Of a stretch of DNA of 64,000 bases, positions 46,226 to 57,937 are shown piece by piece (position 1 is the stretch's first letter; each line of letters begins with the position of its first letter). Both the position numbers and the translations under genes were made by a program. A model generated the notes under the pieces. The model worked only from the letters and a program-made list of their open reading frames with translations, was not told the origin of the DNA and made no database searches. Source of the DNA: Sanderia malayensis (Eukaryota; Cnidaria; Scyphozoa; Semaeostomeae; Pelagiidae); assembly GCA_013076295.1 (NCBI GenBank), contig RQOL01000729.1, positions 2,914,001-2,978,000 of the forward strand. The letters run 5' to 3'.

Positions 46226-46951
46226 CAAGACGAGTATAGCATGGTACCACGTAAAGACATGTTCATGTTTTATCTCCGGCAGATATTTGGCTTTGCTTCG
46301 CATTTCTTTTGCTATCCGCATACGATTTGTGATATTCTTGATACTGAAGCTCACTGTGCCTTGCTGCTTGATGTTTGTTAAAGGGCTTATACAGCCTAAA
46401 ATTACATATAGTTTTTTTTGCTGAAAAGTATAGAATTCAACATGCTGATCAACCTACTGCAGATAGAATATAATCAAGATTTTGTAGTTTTTGAGTTATT
46501 CATTGTCAGAATAGGGAATTTGGACAAATTCTGTTGAAGAAATTGACGTCAGAATTGGCGCAATCCCAGACACCTTCGCGCACCACGGCTAACAAAAACA
46601 ACAAACCGGCCAGACTGAAGAACAACGTCAATATGCAACTTAAACTAGGGAAACAAATACTAATAAAGGGTATTAAAAAGGCATTTCATGGTCGATCATG
46701 TGTTGTAGGGGAACCCAACGGCGCGAGCTGGACCAACACTTGATTCATCTCTCTCCACAAGTCTCGAAACTCTTCTAAAGACCTGGATTTGACCGTAACA
46801 ACTGAAGACAAAACAGTACAAGGAACAAAACTCATATGATTCCACAGAATTCATGTTTAACAGTTGCCAAAAATGTATTAAATAACAAATGAGCTAACCA
46901 ATTATGAACATAAGTTTTATTTTCAAAACGGCTATCCAGCTCTTCAATAGT
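46226..46951. other. Gap between block D and right inverted arm
   Basis: A 69-codon plus-strand frame at 46534-46743 is basic and has no recognised motif. Nothing else is supported. Confidence 0.35.
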
Positions 46952-47141
46952 GATATCTGAACCGAATTAAACGCATGGAGGGTTTATGTCACTATTAATG
47001 CAATAAAACAGTAAAATGATAATCAAAAAATTTAAATGGGAACTACTGACCTGAAATTAAAACCAAATATAAAAATCAAATTTGATTCTTACGTTATGGA
47101 AGCAATTCATCAAAGGAATCGTCACTTGAAGAGAAATCAGA
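46952..47141 (-). repeat. Inverted repeat arm, right
   Basis: Reverse-complement partner of 39971-40160; see that entry. Confidence 0.9.
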
Positions 47142-47345
47142 GATAGGCCTTCACAACCCGATTGTTTATCATCACTGCCGTACCCAGCTCTGGGTCTTCT
47201 TGCAAGAGGTTCTCCTTCGTGCAAGTTTCGACTATACGAACTGACTACTGAATAGTCTTCGTCTTCTTCGCTATCCTCAAGAAGACTTCCTCCTTCGTTG
47301 TCAGAGGAATTTGTTTTCAACTACTATTTTCGCAATCCGACATTT
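47057..47345 (-). pseudogene. Second, inverted copy of the decayed repetitive gene family
   Basis: Minus-strand frame with an acidic N-terminal stretch (SSDNEGGSLLEDSEEDEDYS) and ending in the sequence shared with the other copy. An upstream ATG near 47345 (MSDCENSS) is followed by a TGA, so the frame is broken. It lacks the central conserved blocks seen at 39.4-39.7 kb. The two copies appear to keep different ends of the same ancestral gene. Confidence 0.4.
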
Positions 47346-47771
47346 TGAAAAGACTTTAGCCAGAGACACTGTTTCAACACAGGCCGGGCAGCTTCTTCCT
47401 CAGAGAACAATAGTTGAAGAACAATAGCTCGGTTCATTCTGACGTCATACTGAACCAAAATCTTGAAAGTTTCATTTTTTCAAAATTTGTTAAAATTTCT
47501 GTTATTGTTTTTGAAAGCAACGAAAATTGACTCCTAGTGTGAGGAAAATATCGCGCTTTTAGTCAGGGGTGAGATAATTGAAATCGGCGTCGCCTGAGTC
47601 GAGTTATTAAAAAAACTGTGGCGCGCGGCCAAAATTTCCGACCCCTATAAAAACGATTCGCATGTCATCAAACTGACGTCATAGCTCTTCAGCAGACCTG
47701 GGTGTGTTTGAGCTTGAGAAAAAACATATTTATACTCGTCAGAAAACACTCAAAATAGGTCCATAGTGATA

Positions 47772-49470
47772 CTAAGATCTTTTTCTCTCTATTTCCGTAA
47801 AAAAATCAATATGTAATTTTAGGCTGCATAAGCCCTTCAACGATTCTCTTCGTCCGATAACTGGTATCTTTCCTCTCATCGCTCGATTGAATAGCAATTC
47901 ACAGGGTGGTACTTTTGTAACCGTGTGCGGAGTCGTTCTGTATGACAGCAAGAAGCGATTTAATTCCTGTCTCCATGGTTTGCCTTCGACAATTGCAGCT
48001 TGAATCGTTTTAGCTAGCGGTTGATTGAATCGTTCGACTTCACCATTGGCCTGTGGCCAACGAGGAGTGATTCGTTCGTGTTTTATGCCGAATGCGTTGC
48101 AATATGTCCGGGATTCCTCTCCATTGGAGGGTGGTCCATTGTCAGATTTGATGATTTCTGGAATTCCATGGCAAGCAAATATGCGATCCAGTTTCGGAAT
48201 TACTACAGATGCTTTGGTGGATTTAATAATCTCTACCTCCGGAAAACGAGAGTATCTGTCTATGAGTACGAGTAGGTATTCACCACTTGGCAATGGTCCG
48301 TAGAAGTCCATGTGCAAGTTACTCCATGGAAATTTTGGTAGAGTATTCAGTTGCACAGGTTCGGGAGGATTTTGTCTGCCTGTTGCTTGACACGCAAGAC
48401 ACGATTGGACTGTATTTTTGACTAACTCGTCAATACGAGGAAACTAAACTTTTTCTCCTAGCAATGCTTTTGTTTTTGATAGTCCTTGGTGACTTTCGTG
48501 CGCGATGTTGATAGCCTGTTGTTGAAGTGATTTCGGAATAACGATTCGAGTTCAACGTAAAATAACATTTTGTACTCCGATTGTCAGTTCACCTTTAATT
48601 GACCTGAAGTCTTTCGAAATGGATTCCCATGTGCCTGTACAAATCGCAGCGCGGAGCTGTTTGAGTTCCTGATCAGTGTTGGTTTCTGTTGCAATTTGTT
48701 GCAATATCATTACTTTAGGAACAGCATAACTTGTGACGTAATTTATGTATTCCTCTGTTTGTTCCCGGCTTATACAACACTTTAAAGTTATAAGGATGTA
48801 GTCGTAGAACCCATCGTTCTATTCTCGCAAATGGTTTCGAGCGAGGCGTTCCGTATATTATCTCCAGAGATTTATGGTCTGTGATGAGGGTAACTTGTTG
48901 ACCATAAAGAAACAGATGGAAATGCTCAATAGACCATACGAGACTAAGGGCCTCCTTTTCGGTTTGGGAGTATCTGCGTTCTACATCAGTCAATGAACAG
49001 CTTGCATATGCAATTATGGCAGAATCATGCATGTCCTTCGTGTGTTGAGACAAAATGGCGGAAATGCCTACATGGCTAGCATCGACACTTACAGTTGTTT
49101 GTTTTGTGACGTCAAAGTAAGCCATGATGGGTGATGTGGTAAGTGCTTGCTTTATTTTCAGAAATGCATCTTGGTGCTCTTTTTGTAATACAAATTGTTT
49201 ATTTTTTTGACGAGATCTCGCAGTGGAGCTGTAAGCATTGCATAATCAGCAATATAGCGTGAGCTGTAATTAGCCATGCCGAGAAAATTGCGAGTTTCCT
49301 GAGCACTTGCTGGTGTTGCAACATTCTGAAGGTCGGCAATTTTCTTTGGATCTGGTCTGGCTCCTTCAGCTGAGAATATTTGTCCAAATAACTCTTCTGG
49401 TTCAAGAAATTTACACTTCGTGGGATTCGATGTCAGTCCCTTAATGCGAAAGCGTTTTAGAAGATTTTGG
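47772..49470 (-). pseudogene. Truncated Ty3/gypsy pol, different family
   Basis: On the minus strand from high to low coordinates: the end of the reverse transcriptase (49470-49130, with FLGMANY), RNase H (49125-48715: VSVDASHVGISAIL, EKEALSLVW, LITDHKSLE), a broken integrase zinc-finger region (about 48560-48365) and the integrase core (48356-47772: LHMDFYGPLPSGEY, KSDNGPPS, NGEVERFNQ). Frames change between segments, and the reverse transcriptase palm, gag and LTRs are not present. It is a dead 5'-truncated fragment of a family distinct from the element at 40.96 kb. Confidence 0.88.
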
Positions 49471-49815
49471 TGCTGGCATGCTGGAATATTTCAGCACTGG
49501 CGTTGATTCCATATGCCAATCGCTTGTATCGGAACAAACCGACGTGTGTACTAAACAATGTGTGAAGTCAGGGTTCGACACGAGAAAATACAATCTTCTG
49601 CTAGCTTGCGAGTATGATATCTGATTAATTTACATAGTGACCGGGTTTCCATACAACATACTGACTATACAATATACAACATACAGAAAATTTCAAACTA
49701 ACAGATGTATATAAGTCTAGCCCATAGGGCAACCAACATTAACATAACATTGATATATTGGTAGTGATTGTAATAACAATAATAATAGTAGTATTAGTTC
49801 AGTCAATATATTACA
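49471..49815. other. Gap; nothing recognised
   Basis: Sequence between the Ty3 fragment and the hAT remnant. No coding motif; several near-repeats of ATACAACATAC near 49655-49685. Confidence 0.4.
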
Positions 49816-50433
49816 ATATCCGTAAGCCTCTCCATCGTGTTTGTTCTACCTGCTTGTGCCGCTCCCCTCCCAATCTTGCCACCTCTGCAGATAGTTGTTG
49901 ATCAATGGATGCGTGTGTGTATAATAGCAAACAAAATCTAGAGATGCGTCTACTTGACCCTGGGATCGTTCATGCTTGGAAAACTTTTCATGAGCATCGT
50001 TCCTATTCCTGCAACCAACTTGGCTAAATGCAACTTCTTTACTTTGGCGACAAAAAATATACAGGTGTGGCAAAATGCAGCAACTTCTTTAAGACAGCCA
50101 TATTCTGTGAACCTTTTCCTCACCAACTTTTACAAAATACCCACTATCACTGAATGATCTATAGTTGCTCCCAAACTTGGAACATGGAAACTTTCCGTTG
50201 ATGACTTCCTTTTCTTTCAGCTGATTTGCACCTTTCATAATCAAATTATGTCGCAAAACTGGATCCAATCTTCTGTTAATAAATGAAGTGGAGCCAGACG
50301 TTTCCACTGCGTCATCGATTTCATCGTGTCTTTCGACTTTTCCAGCATCAAGAGGCTCGCCTGTAGAGTTTCCCTCTGTATCTCTACTTTCATCATTCGC
50401 TGACCCATCCTCCATAGACGAAGCTGGTCTCAC
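49816..50433 (-). pseudogene. hAT-like transposase N-terminal (TTF-type zinc finger) remnant
   Basis: From the ATG at 50433 a 114-codon frame has an acidic N-terminus followed by INGKFPCS, NYRSFSDSGYF, corresponding to the entry into a TTF zinc finger. After a frameshift the pattern continues with AAFCHTCIF, then in a third frame HEKFSKHERSQGQVDAS, which resembles the AFCFPC..F and KF.KHE.S.H segments of ZMYM1-like/hAT proteins. At least two frameshifts are needed and the catalytic region is absent. Confidence 0.55.
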
Positions 50434-50808
50434 TAACGTTGATGACTGGCTTAGTTCTAGATTATCAACTTGGGGGCGAATGTCTCTTACTTCTAACCTC
50501 CAATGATGGACGACTTTCTACTTTAGTCAAGAACTGGTATTGATAGCTCGTAGTTCGTGCATAAGTTGGTACTCTTGAACAAACCTGAAGAAGATGGCAT
50601 ATTTTGAATTTGATTAAGAGGGTAAATAAGAATGTTTGCTTTGCAAATATATGATAAGAGCTGGCAAACACAACTTCGTTTCTCTCTCTGGCTCTGTGTA
50701 CTCTGCACGCGAAACTAAGAAACATGGCAAGGATAGTTCAGAAAGATTAGTTAACACACGAAGCTTGGTAAGAATAAACTCAAAGCTTCTACGTACTGCA
50801 TTTTCTTA

Positions 50809-50892
50809 AGCCTAGCACACACAAGCGATTTTTATCGCTGGCGACTGCGATTTTTGTTGCCGGCGACAAAAATCGCCCATGTGCGCTAGGCT
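50809..50892. mobile_element. 84-bp palindromic MITE with TTA flanks
   Basis: AGCCTAGCACACA at the left is the inverse of the right end TGTGCGCTAGGCT, and the interior is also self-complementary (GCGATTTTT against AAAAATCGC). TTA flanks both ends (50806-50808 and 50893-50895). A 3-bp TTA target is characteristic of PIF/Harbinger MITEs. The RNA or single strand would fold into one hairpin. Confidence 0.68.
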
Positions 50893-51393
50893 TTAGCCAA
50901 TGCCAAATGCAGTTTCCATAATGCAAAATAATTTGTCATATCAATCCATCATTCAAATTCACTTCAATTGCTCACCTCGCAAAGTAGGATGGGCAGTGAT
51001 ACGGGAGCTCGCCGAAAACACTTTTCCCTGGACGGACTAAAAAAAAACTTCTTATCGTAACTCACATGAGATCGACGGAATAAAACAGAATAAACACAAA
51101 ATGAATATATAGAAACAAAACAATATAACAGATAATATAATAGGCTTCATTACGGTTATGAATAGCTTATTTCAAGAGGTAATATACCCAAAAACTTCTA
51201 GAAAAATAAATCGAAGTCAAAGGGAAATAAAAAATTATTAGATTTAATAAGTATAAAAAACAACAACATTATTCTTGCTTAATGATCAATTAAGTGAGCA
51301 GTCTCTTATTTTCTTCTTTTTGAAATAGATTTAAAATATATCTATATTCGAGAAAAATGTAAGTTATTATTTTAAGCGAGTAACTAAGAAACG

Positions 51394-51768
51394 ATGTTTT
51401 TCTACGAAAATTGTACAGTCAACTATGAACATCGAAATATATCAAGGCAGATGACTTTTGCAGTCATGTTTCAAATGGGTATTGGAGCTGAAGGAGATTT
51501 GCCTGTAGAAACAAACCTATATTGGTCCGAGAATATTAAACACTTTTTAACATTATATCTTTCGGGTGGTGTCAGGAAAAATTCTGGAAAATTGGATGAT
51601 AAAGAAAGTGTTTCGACCATCTTGGTAGTTCGAGATAACGACGTCAGTTACACATTTCCTTGGTTTCGACAAACGAATTTAGCTTCTTTTCTGTATATAC
51701 ATAAAAATAAACTTGGACATAAAATATCACCACCAAGAAACAAAATACTACATATAAAGGACTGATAT
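51394..51768 (+). CDS. Hypothetical 124-codon frame
   Basis: A complete frame from ATG to TGA encoding a 123-residue protein with several aromatic residues (DLPVETNLYW, SYTFPWFRQTNLASF). It has no signal peptide, no membrane segment and no motif I recognise. Composition is compatible with real coding, but there is no support from context, so it may be chance. Confidence 0.25.
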
Positions 51769-52915
51769 GCTAAATTAAATTTGAATTTTATAGCTTTAAA
51801 ATATTTCACTGGAATAACAATAGAAACCGTCAATAGTCATTGAAATCTATAAACTCTTGCATCTCATAAACATCAACAATAAAACTGAAGATTAACAAAT
51901 TTTGACAGCACGAGCTTGGCTGGAATAATATTTACATTTATTTGCGTAACAGTAGTAACAAATACACATATGGACACATATAATTGATACTTCTTTGATA
52001 CGACATTTAGGCACTTTGTAATCCAAGTTTGGTTAAGGCTAAGCAACCTCGCTTATGCATCAATTCCCAATACATTTCCCTCGCTAAAAAAGAAAAATAT
52101 GAATAGTGCACAAAACATATTTGAATCAACAATAAAAACTAATCGTCATTCAAAACTTCAAAATATGAAAACTGTCAGTGATCAAATGTTGGGTGGTGAA
52201 TATTTTGCCACGCGCAACTAAGTCTCATGCATATGTACTACGAAATGTGACAGGATGATTGTTGGGTTCACCATACGCAATGTGATATTCCTTAAACGGA
52301 AATCTTATTAACGCACACAGTTACACCGTGACACGCATGAGGCATAGCTCTTAGTCGACTTGATTCCGTGTAGAAATAACAACCTCAAAATGGCTAAAAA
52401 TCTTTAAAGAAATAAATGTGGGGCCCGTTTGGACGGTACCGGTCAAGTTTTTAGCCGGTCAAGTTCTTGTATGGATAGCCGTTTACATGACATCAACCTA
52501 TCCGTACAAATATTTGTCCTGATAACCGTGCAAAAACTTGTTCTGTTAGAAAGGGGTATATTTCCAAGGTACCGTGTTAACGCTTCTATCCGTACAAACA
52601 GTTATACGGATTCATAAAGAGGTGAAAAAGTCAGGCAAATTAGGCAAATTGAAAATGTTGGATTTGGCGCTCAAGAGTTAAAAAAATTTTGGTATTTACG
52701 ACGAAGCTTCACTTTCAGAAATAAAGAAAACGGTCATAAATTTGATAAAAATCTAGACAGCAATTCATTTCACTCATTACACAAAAAATAACCCGACTTG
52801 GCGCCAAAGATTTATAAAAAGGCATACTGCGCATGACGAGCAAAAAAAGCCGGGGCAACCTCTTGCAACTCATGTTACAGTATATTCTTATGTGCTGCGA
52901 AACCATCCTCTGATA
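51769..52915. other. Intergenic; nothing recognised
   Basis: AT-rich. Around 52420-52620 the words ACGGTACC, CCGGTCAAG and ATCCGTACAAA recur, which may mark a decayed inverted-repeat element, but I could not define ends. Confidence 0.4.
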
Positions 52916-54857
52916 AACTCGCGTGTTTGTGACTTACAAGCGGGTGATACCTATTTGCCTTGTTAAAGCACGATTGTAACAGACATGATTCATTCTTGAT
53001 TATTAGAGCTGAAGTTCAAAGATGTTTCAATTATGGCTTGTCCCGCAAGGTAACATTTAGAGACAGAGGTGCTAGTCAAAACTCATGTTCTTGTTACTTT
53101 ACATTTCTATCAATATGACAATTGCTCCAAAAAGTTCAAAAGTGGTGATTTTTTTCACGGCTTCGTCAATTTCAGTTGCTGCAAATGAATGCGATAATGC
53201 TGGAAAACTCGCTATCTTGCCAACATGTTTACGTGGTCTGCTGCCATCTATTACTATTCCTTAACCACTGCCCAGAAGAATGCCTATGCCACTCTGACCA
53301 CAAACGTGCGTGATGTTCTTTGCCTTGCAATGGATCGTGAAAAATACCTTGCAGATTTCGAGCAAGGATTTCTTCGCCCAGACGAAGACCCTTCAGTTTT
53401 TCTATAGGGGCTCCAAGAGCTGTTGACAAAAGCCCGAAACATGTGAAGTACGTCAATAAGCACGACGCTTGTTCTTTCACAATGCGTCAGGGGTCATGAT
53501 CAGGGTCGTGGTGATGGTCATCGATTGTAAGACCTTAAATGAATAATGGCCACCCTCCGCAGATATATTTCAACTGCAACACAACTGACCATTTTGCCAG
53601 GAACTGTCCATGGTGGAGGCAATTAAAATTTTGTCTTGGTTGGCGTCATAATGATTCAAATTGTTCCAGCCGAATGGGGGTATGTATTCTTGAAACGTGC
53701 CAGGAGTGCCTCATTGAAGTGGTGGGATGACGGTTACCCTTGTGTTTTGCCATCTCCTCTAACCAGCCCCTTACTTCTTGTTCCTTGGGCGGCATTGAGG
53801 TACAATCTTTGATCGATACGGGTTCCATAAAGTCGCTTATTACTCATCAGATTTATGAACAAATCAGGCCTGAAAAAATTGCAAGGCACTGCCCACAAGT
53901 GCTATAGCTTAATTGGTCAGCCACTTCCAGGACACGGGACAATGAAAACAACATTATCCTTCCCTGACAATGATCGCATATCTGATCGCCATTTACGACC
54001 CTTACATTGTGTTTAATTCAGAAAGGTTTCAGATATGCTTCAAAAAGGAGTGATTCTCTGTGGGCTTCACCAATTGCCTTAGTAAAAAAAGAAAGACGAT
54101 ACACTTCGAGATTGCGTTGAATATCGTAAACTTAATGCTGTAACTCAAAAGATGGACATTCTCTTTCCCGAGCTAACGACTTACCAGATTCCCGTCAAGG
54201 TACATCCATGTTTAGTACTCTTGATACTTGGTCCGGGTACTGAGAACTAAGTATGGAGACAAACGATAAAGGAAACATTGCTTTCACAGCCTTCAAAGGT
54301 CTATGAGAACTTCTACGTATGCAATTGGAGTCTCTAGTGGTTGTGGTACATTCCAGTGAGCGCCTAAAATCATCCTTTCAAGCTTAATGTACGATACTAG
54401 TCCTTGCTACAGTGATGACGTCGTCATTCCCTCAACTTGACTTGAGAATGTGAACAGTTGCCAATCCTGTTCAAGCGTTTTCCTCGTAAAGATAACTTAG
54501 ATGTTAAAGCATCTAATTGTACCTTTGGAGCAAAAAACGTCCAGGACTTGGCTCACATTGTTTCTAGTCAAGTCACATGATTTTCATTTATGTTATTAAT
54601 GTGGAATGCACAGGCTGAACAGTATTTACTGTATGAACAATATTTAGTATATATTTTTGAAATCATCACATTAATTAATAGTTGAACTAACAAAAGTAAG
54701 CAACCTTGTCCTTGCGATTAACTCACGAGCTTGTTATTCATAAGCGTGTGATACCTATCTGAGTTAGCAAAGTACGACAGGCACGGCACGATTAATTCTT
54801 GACTATTAGAGCTAAAGTTCACACGTGTTCTAATTCTGACTCGTCGAGTGCCGTAAC
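52916..54857 (+). mobile_element. Strongly decayed LTR retrotransposon
   Basis: Degenerate direct repeats at 52916-53054 and 54720-54857 share GTGATACCTAT, TTCTTGA.TATTAGAGCT and a final GTAAC, and probably are LTRs. Between them, in broken frames, are a gag-like segment (53225-53405), a zinc-knuckle remnant near 53570 (CNTTDHFARNC, first Cys missing), a protease remnant near 53810 (LIDTGSIKSLITHQIYEQIR) and short reverse-transcriptase-like pieces to about 54550. Many stops and deletions show it is old. Confidence 0.65.
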
Positions 54858-55008
54858 CTAATGCATCTTTGAGATGTTAGCTTGGGAGGAATCATTGCGA
54901 AATCTAAAGTTGAGTCAATTAGGGCTTATACACTTAGTGAGCAAAAGTATTGCACCACCGGATACAAAATGGCGTCTAGAAGTGGCCCTGGGCCTGAGCA
55001 AGAAAATT

Positions 55009-56542
55009 TACATATATATATATAAAACAGAACTGTTTGTGTATGTATGTATGTATGTTTGTGGCTATGTCCGCTTATAACTCAAGAACCACTCCACAGA
55101 TCGCAAAATGAAAGGTATCTATGTAACCGGAATTTATCTGGGAGTGTCCTCAGCGAAAAATGTTTTACAAAACGTTTAGAATTAAAGTGCCTCTACATAT
55201 TATTTTTTATTGGCTAAAACTATAGATTCGAATGCGCTGATTCTGAATCCGTTTATATTTTTTTGATACGACAAATAGTTTTTGAGATACGAGGCAACGC
55301 GTGCCACTTTTTCGTGGTTAACTTTTAGGACTGGGTCGAGCCAACTATGACATCATAGTTGAGCCTAGTTGTGCCCCGTTCATTTTCCCGCACTGAAGCA
55401 ACAAATCTGACATCGATTTTCTCTCACACGATGGGCTCGATATTTGTTTTTTTGACTTTGATGATTAGAAACAGATTGGCGCATTATGGCATTTGAGTTT
55501 GAAAGGCTTGCGATGAGTTTGCAGCTGTGGGGAGGAATTACAAAATTCCCGTGTAGTGGCTGCTCGTTGTGCTCAGTGGCGGCGGCCGTAGGCCGTGCAA
55601 TGTTAAAACTGTATGGGAACTGGACGGGGATGACAAGAAGAGCATCAAAACATGATTAAAGATTGTTGATCTTTGTTGATCATGATTGAAGCGAAAATTT
55701 TGGGGATCACGGGAGCATAGAGAAAAAACATTTTGGGGAGCATTCGAATTTATTTATGGGGATCAAGGGAGAAAATGCAAAAACAAATAGGGATCAAGGG
55801 AGCATATACCCCCCCTGGGAGGGTGTCATTATACTGAATGTAGGCCTACACCCGCCGCCACTGAGCACAACAAGCAGGCACTACATGGGAATTTTGTAAT
55901 TCCTCCCCACAGCTACAAACTCATCGCAAGCCTTTCAAACTCAAATGCCATTATGCGCCAACCTGTTTCTTATCATCAAAGTCAAAAAACAAATATCGAG
56001 CCCATCGTGTGAGAGAAAATCGATGTGAGATTTGTTGCTTCAGTACGGGAAAATGAACGGGGCACAACTAGGCTCAACTATGATGTCATAGTTGGCTCGA
56101 CCCAGTCCTAAAAGTTAACCAAAAAAATGGCGAAAATGGCGAAATATCGACACTTCACAACGTTATAACTCTTTAACTATACCTCAGATTTAAAAAAATA
56201 TTTTCGGATCTAAAATCAGCAAAGAAAGTTTTATCGATGTAAAGAATAAAAAAATAAGGTGTAGAGGCACTTTAAAAGAGTAAAACCAGAAAAGTAACGG
56301 GTAGTTGAAATAAAATGTGACGGAATTTTCGATTTCTCAGATCTATTGTGACGTCAAATAAATCACCAGTCTGTATCTGTGTGGTTGTGGGGTACATGTT
56401 TCTTGATTCAATTCGAAGTACACAGTTCAAAAAAGTTAATTAAAATCTGATATTCATTCAAAGTACACAGTTCGCCATTCGCTGAACATTCGCAGAACAT
56501 TCACCGAAATCTCTACCCCGCATCGACGGGTACCAGGGCTAG
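55009..56542 (+). mobile_element. Non-autonomous Helitron
   Basis: The 3' end is canonical: a hairpin CCCG-CATCGA-CGGG (56517-56530), a short spacer, then CTAG (56539-56542) followed by T. The 5' end, near 55009, reads ACATATATATATATAAAAC, then GTATGTATGTATGTATG and TATAACTCAAGAACCAC, a pattern seen at the starts of animal Helitrons. The usual leading TC is not visible, so the 5' boundary is approximate. Without the nested TTAA element it would be about 450 bp. It encodes nothing. Its termini are of the classic type, unlike Helentrons, so the 1.2-8.9 kb protein is not obviously its partner. Confidence 0.72.
55186..56271. mobile_element. TTAA-flanked transposon 3, nested in the Helitron
   Basis: Ends AGTGCCTCTACA on the left and its reverse complement on the right, with TTAA at 55182-55185 and 56272-56275. 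Inside, two arms of about 275 bp (roughly 55318-55592 and 55845-56120) are nearly perfect inverted repeats around a short loop. Same AG..CT/TTAA pattern as the elements at 10.3 and 13.0 kb, but the terminal sequence differs. Kolobok-type is the best guess. No transposase. Confidence 0.85.
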
Positions 56543-56559
56543 TAACAATATAAAACTAC

Positions 56560-56680
56560 CAAACGGGTTTCAATAGCGAATTTCTTTAGCACAAATATAC
56601 TCAAAATTTCATTAATTTTCAAATGAAAATATAATTTAAACTATATCATGTTGTTTTACAATAATATTAAAAGAAAACGG
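56560..56680 (+). repeat. Dispersed repeat, copy 1
   Basis: Shares AAACGGGTTT..AATA, AAATATACTCAAAATTTCAT and TTTTCAA.TGAAA with 60965-61085 in the same orientation. It probably belongs to an interspersed element, whose ends I cannot define. Confidence 0.6.
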
Positions 56681-56774
56681 CGAAGAGGTCCCTCAAAAAT
56701 TGTTCACAAAAAATTATAGAAGTGGAGTAATTAAAATGCGAATAATTATAATTTCTTTTACTCAAAGCCACGCA

Positions 56775-57650
56775 AATACACCTTTTGCATCGTGCGTATT
56801 TTAGAGTTCTGGCACTAGTTTTTGGGTGAAAAATTATTTCACCCTCGGCATCTTCGACAGTATTGCTGAAAGATTACTCTCATTTTGTTCGTATTTTCAC
56901 GTTTATATCTTTGGCGTAGTCTGTAATCTTTGGAACAGCTTTCTTAAAACCTCTTGTAAGTATTAAGTTCTTGCCAACTACGAAAACGATGGATTTTCAA
57001 TTGCTTTCTGCGGTGAAAGTAGAGTTAGTCGAAGGCCTAAGGCCTTCCTTCGCCTTCGAGGATTGAAAATGAGTGGTCGAAAGGAAGAACTGGTTGCTAG
57101 AGCTTTTGTGGCTATTGAAAACAAGGTTCAAATTATCCGAATAGCTGAAGAAATTGAAGAAGCATTACAAGTACAAAAGAAAGTAAACAAGTTCCCTTTT
57201 TTTGTGCTTGGAAATGCAACCACATTGGGTTTCATTGGGATGGCCTAAAATAGGACTTGCAACTCGATCAAGCTGTATGAAACTTGTTTGAATTGTTTAA
57301 ACCTAATCGAGTTTAGTATCCCTTAGCTGTATTTCAGTTGTTCTTTTAATTTAAGCTATTTTATGAATATGATCAAACTCCATATTGCAAGAAGCATGTT
57401 TTTGAAACAAGTCAGCTTTTCTTTTCTTGTGTCTTGATAAGAGGGGGCTCTATATTAGCAATGGCAGCGCAAGTCCTTATAATATCATCAGCATATGGAA
57501 GGATGGTGAGGGGGATGTGCCTTTCAATATTTGAAATGTTTTGATGCGATTCATTGCACATTCCACATCAAAGATGCTGAGGGTGAAATAATTTTTCACC
57601 CAAAAACTAGTTCCCAGACCTCTAAAGGCGCACGATGCAAAAGGTGTATT
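56775..57650. mobile_element. Inverted-repeat element with SAP-like frame
   Basis: The left end AATACACCTTTTGCATCGTG and following bases through CTAGTTTTTGGGTGAAAAAT match the right end in reverse complement over about 95 bp. Inside, a plus-strand frame (57063-57248, 61 codons) starts MKMSGRKEELVARAFVAIEN, which resembles a SAP-type DNA-binding helix pair found in some repetitive cnidarian genes. No target duplication is obvious and the frame is short, so it is probably a non-autonomous derivative. Confidence 0.55.
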
Positions 57651-57937
57651 CTCTCTCATTTAAAAGAGAATGTTTTCAAATTTTGAAAAATGTAAAATTT
57701 TTTCATGTAACTGTCTTGACCTTTTAGAATTCAAGGCTTTAAGTCTTTGTTTAGCATTTTCGGAGTAAAAAAATGAAGGTTAAACGCCATAAGAAAAAAT
57801 CTGACATGAATATTCCTATAGTTTGTTTCAAATACTACAATTTGATATAATTTTTAAAGGCTTAATATTTTCTGAAGTGAACGAAAATTTTATTTTTCAA
57901 AACCCATTGTGAAAATTGAGAAACAAAACATGTGCTT

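Noticed and set aside
54720..56545. Head of the 55-kb Helitron as continuation of the decayed LTR element
   Set aside because: The LTR copy ends at GTAAC near 54857, well before the Helitron start, and the Helitron has its own termini.
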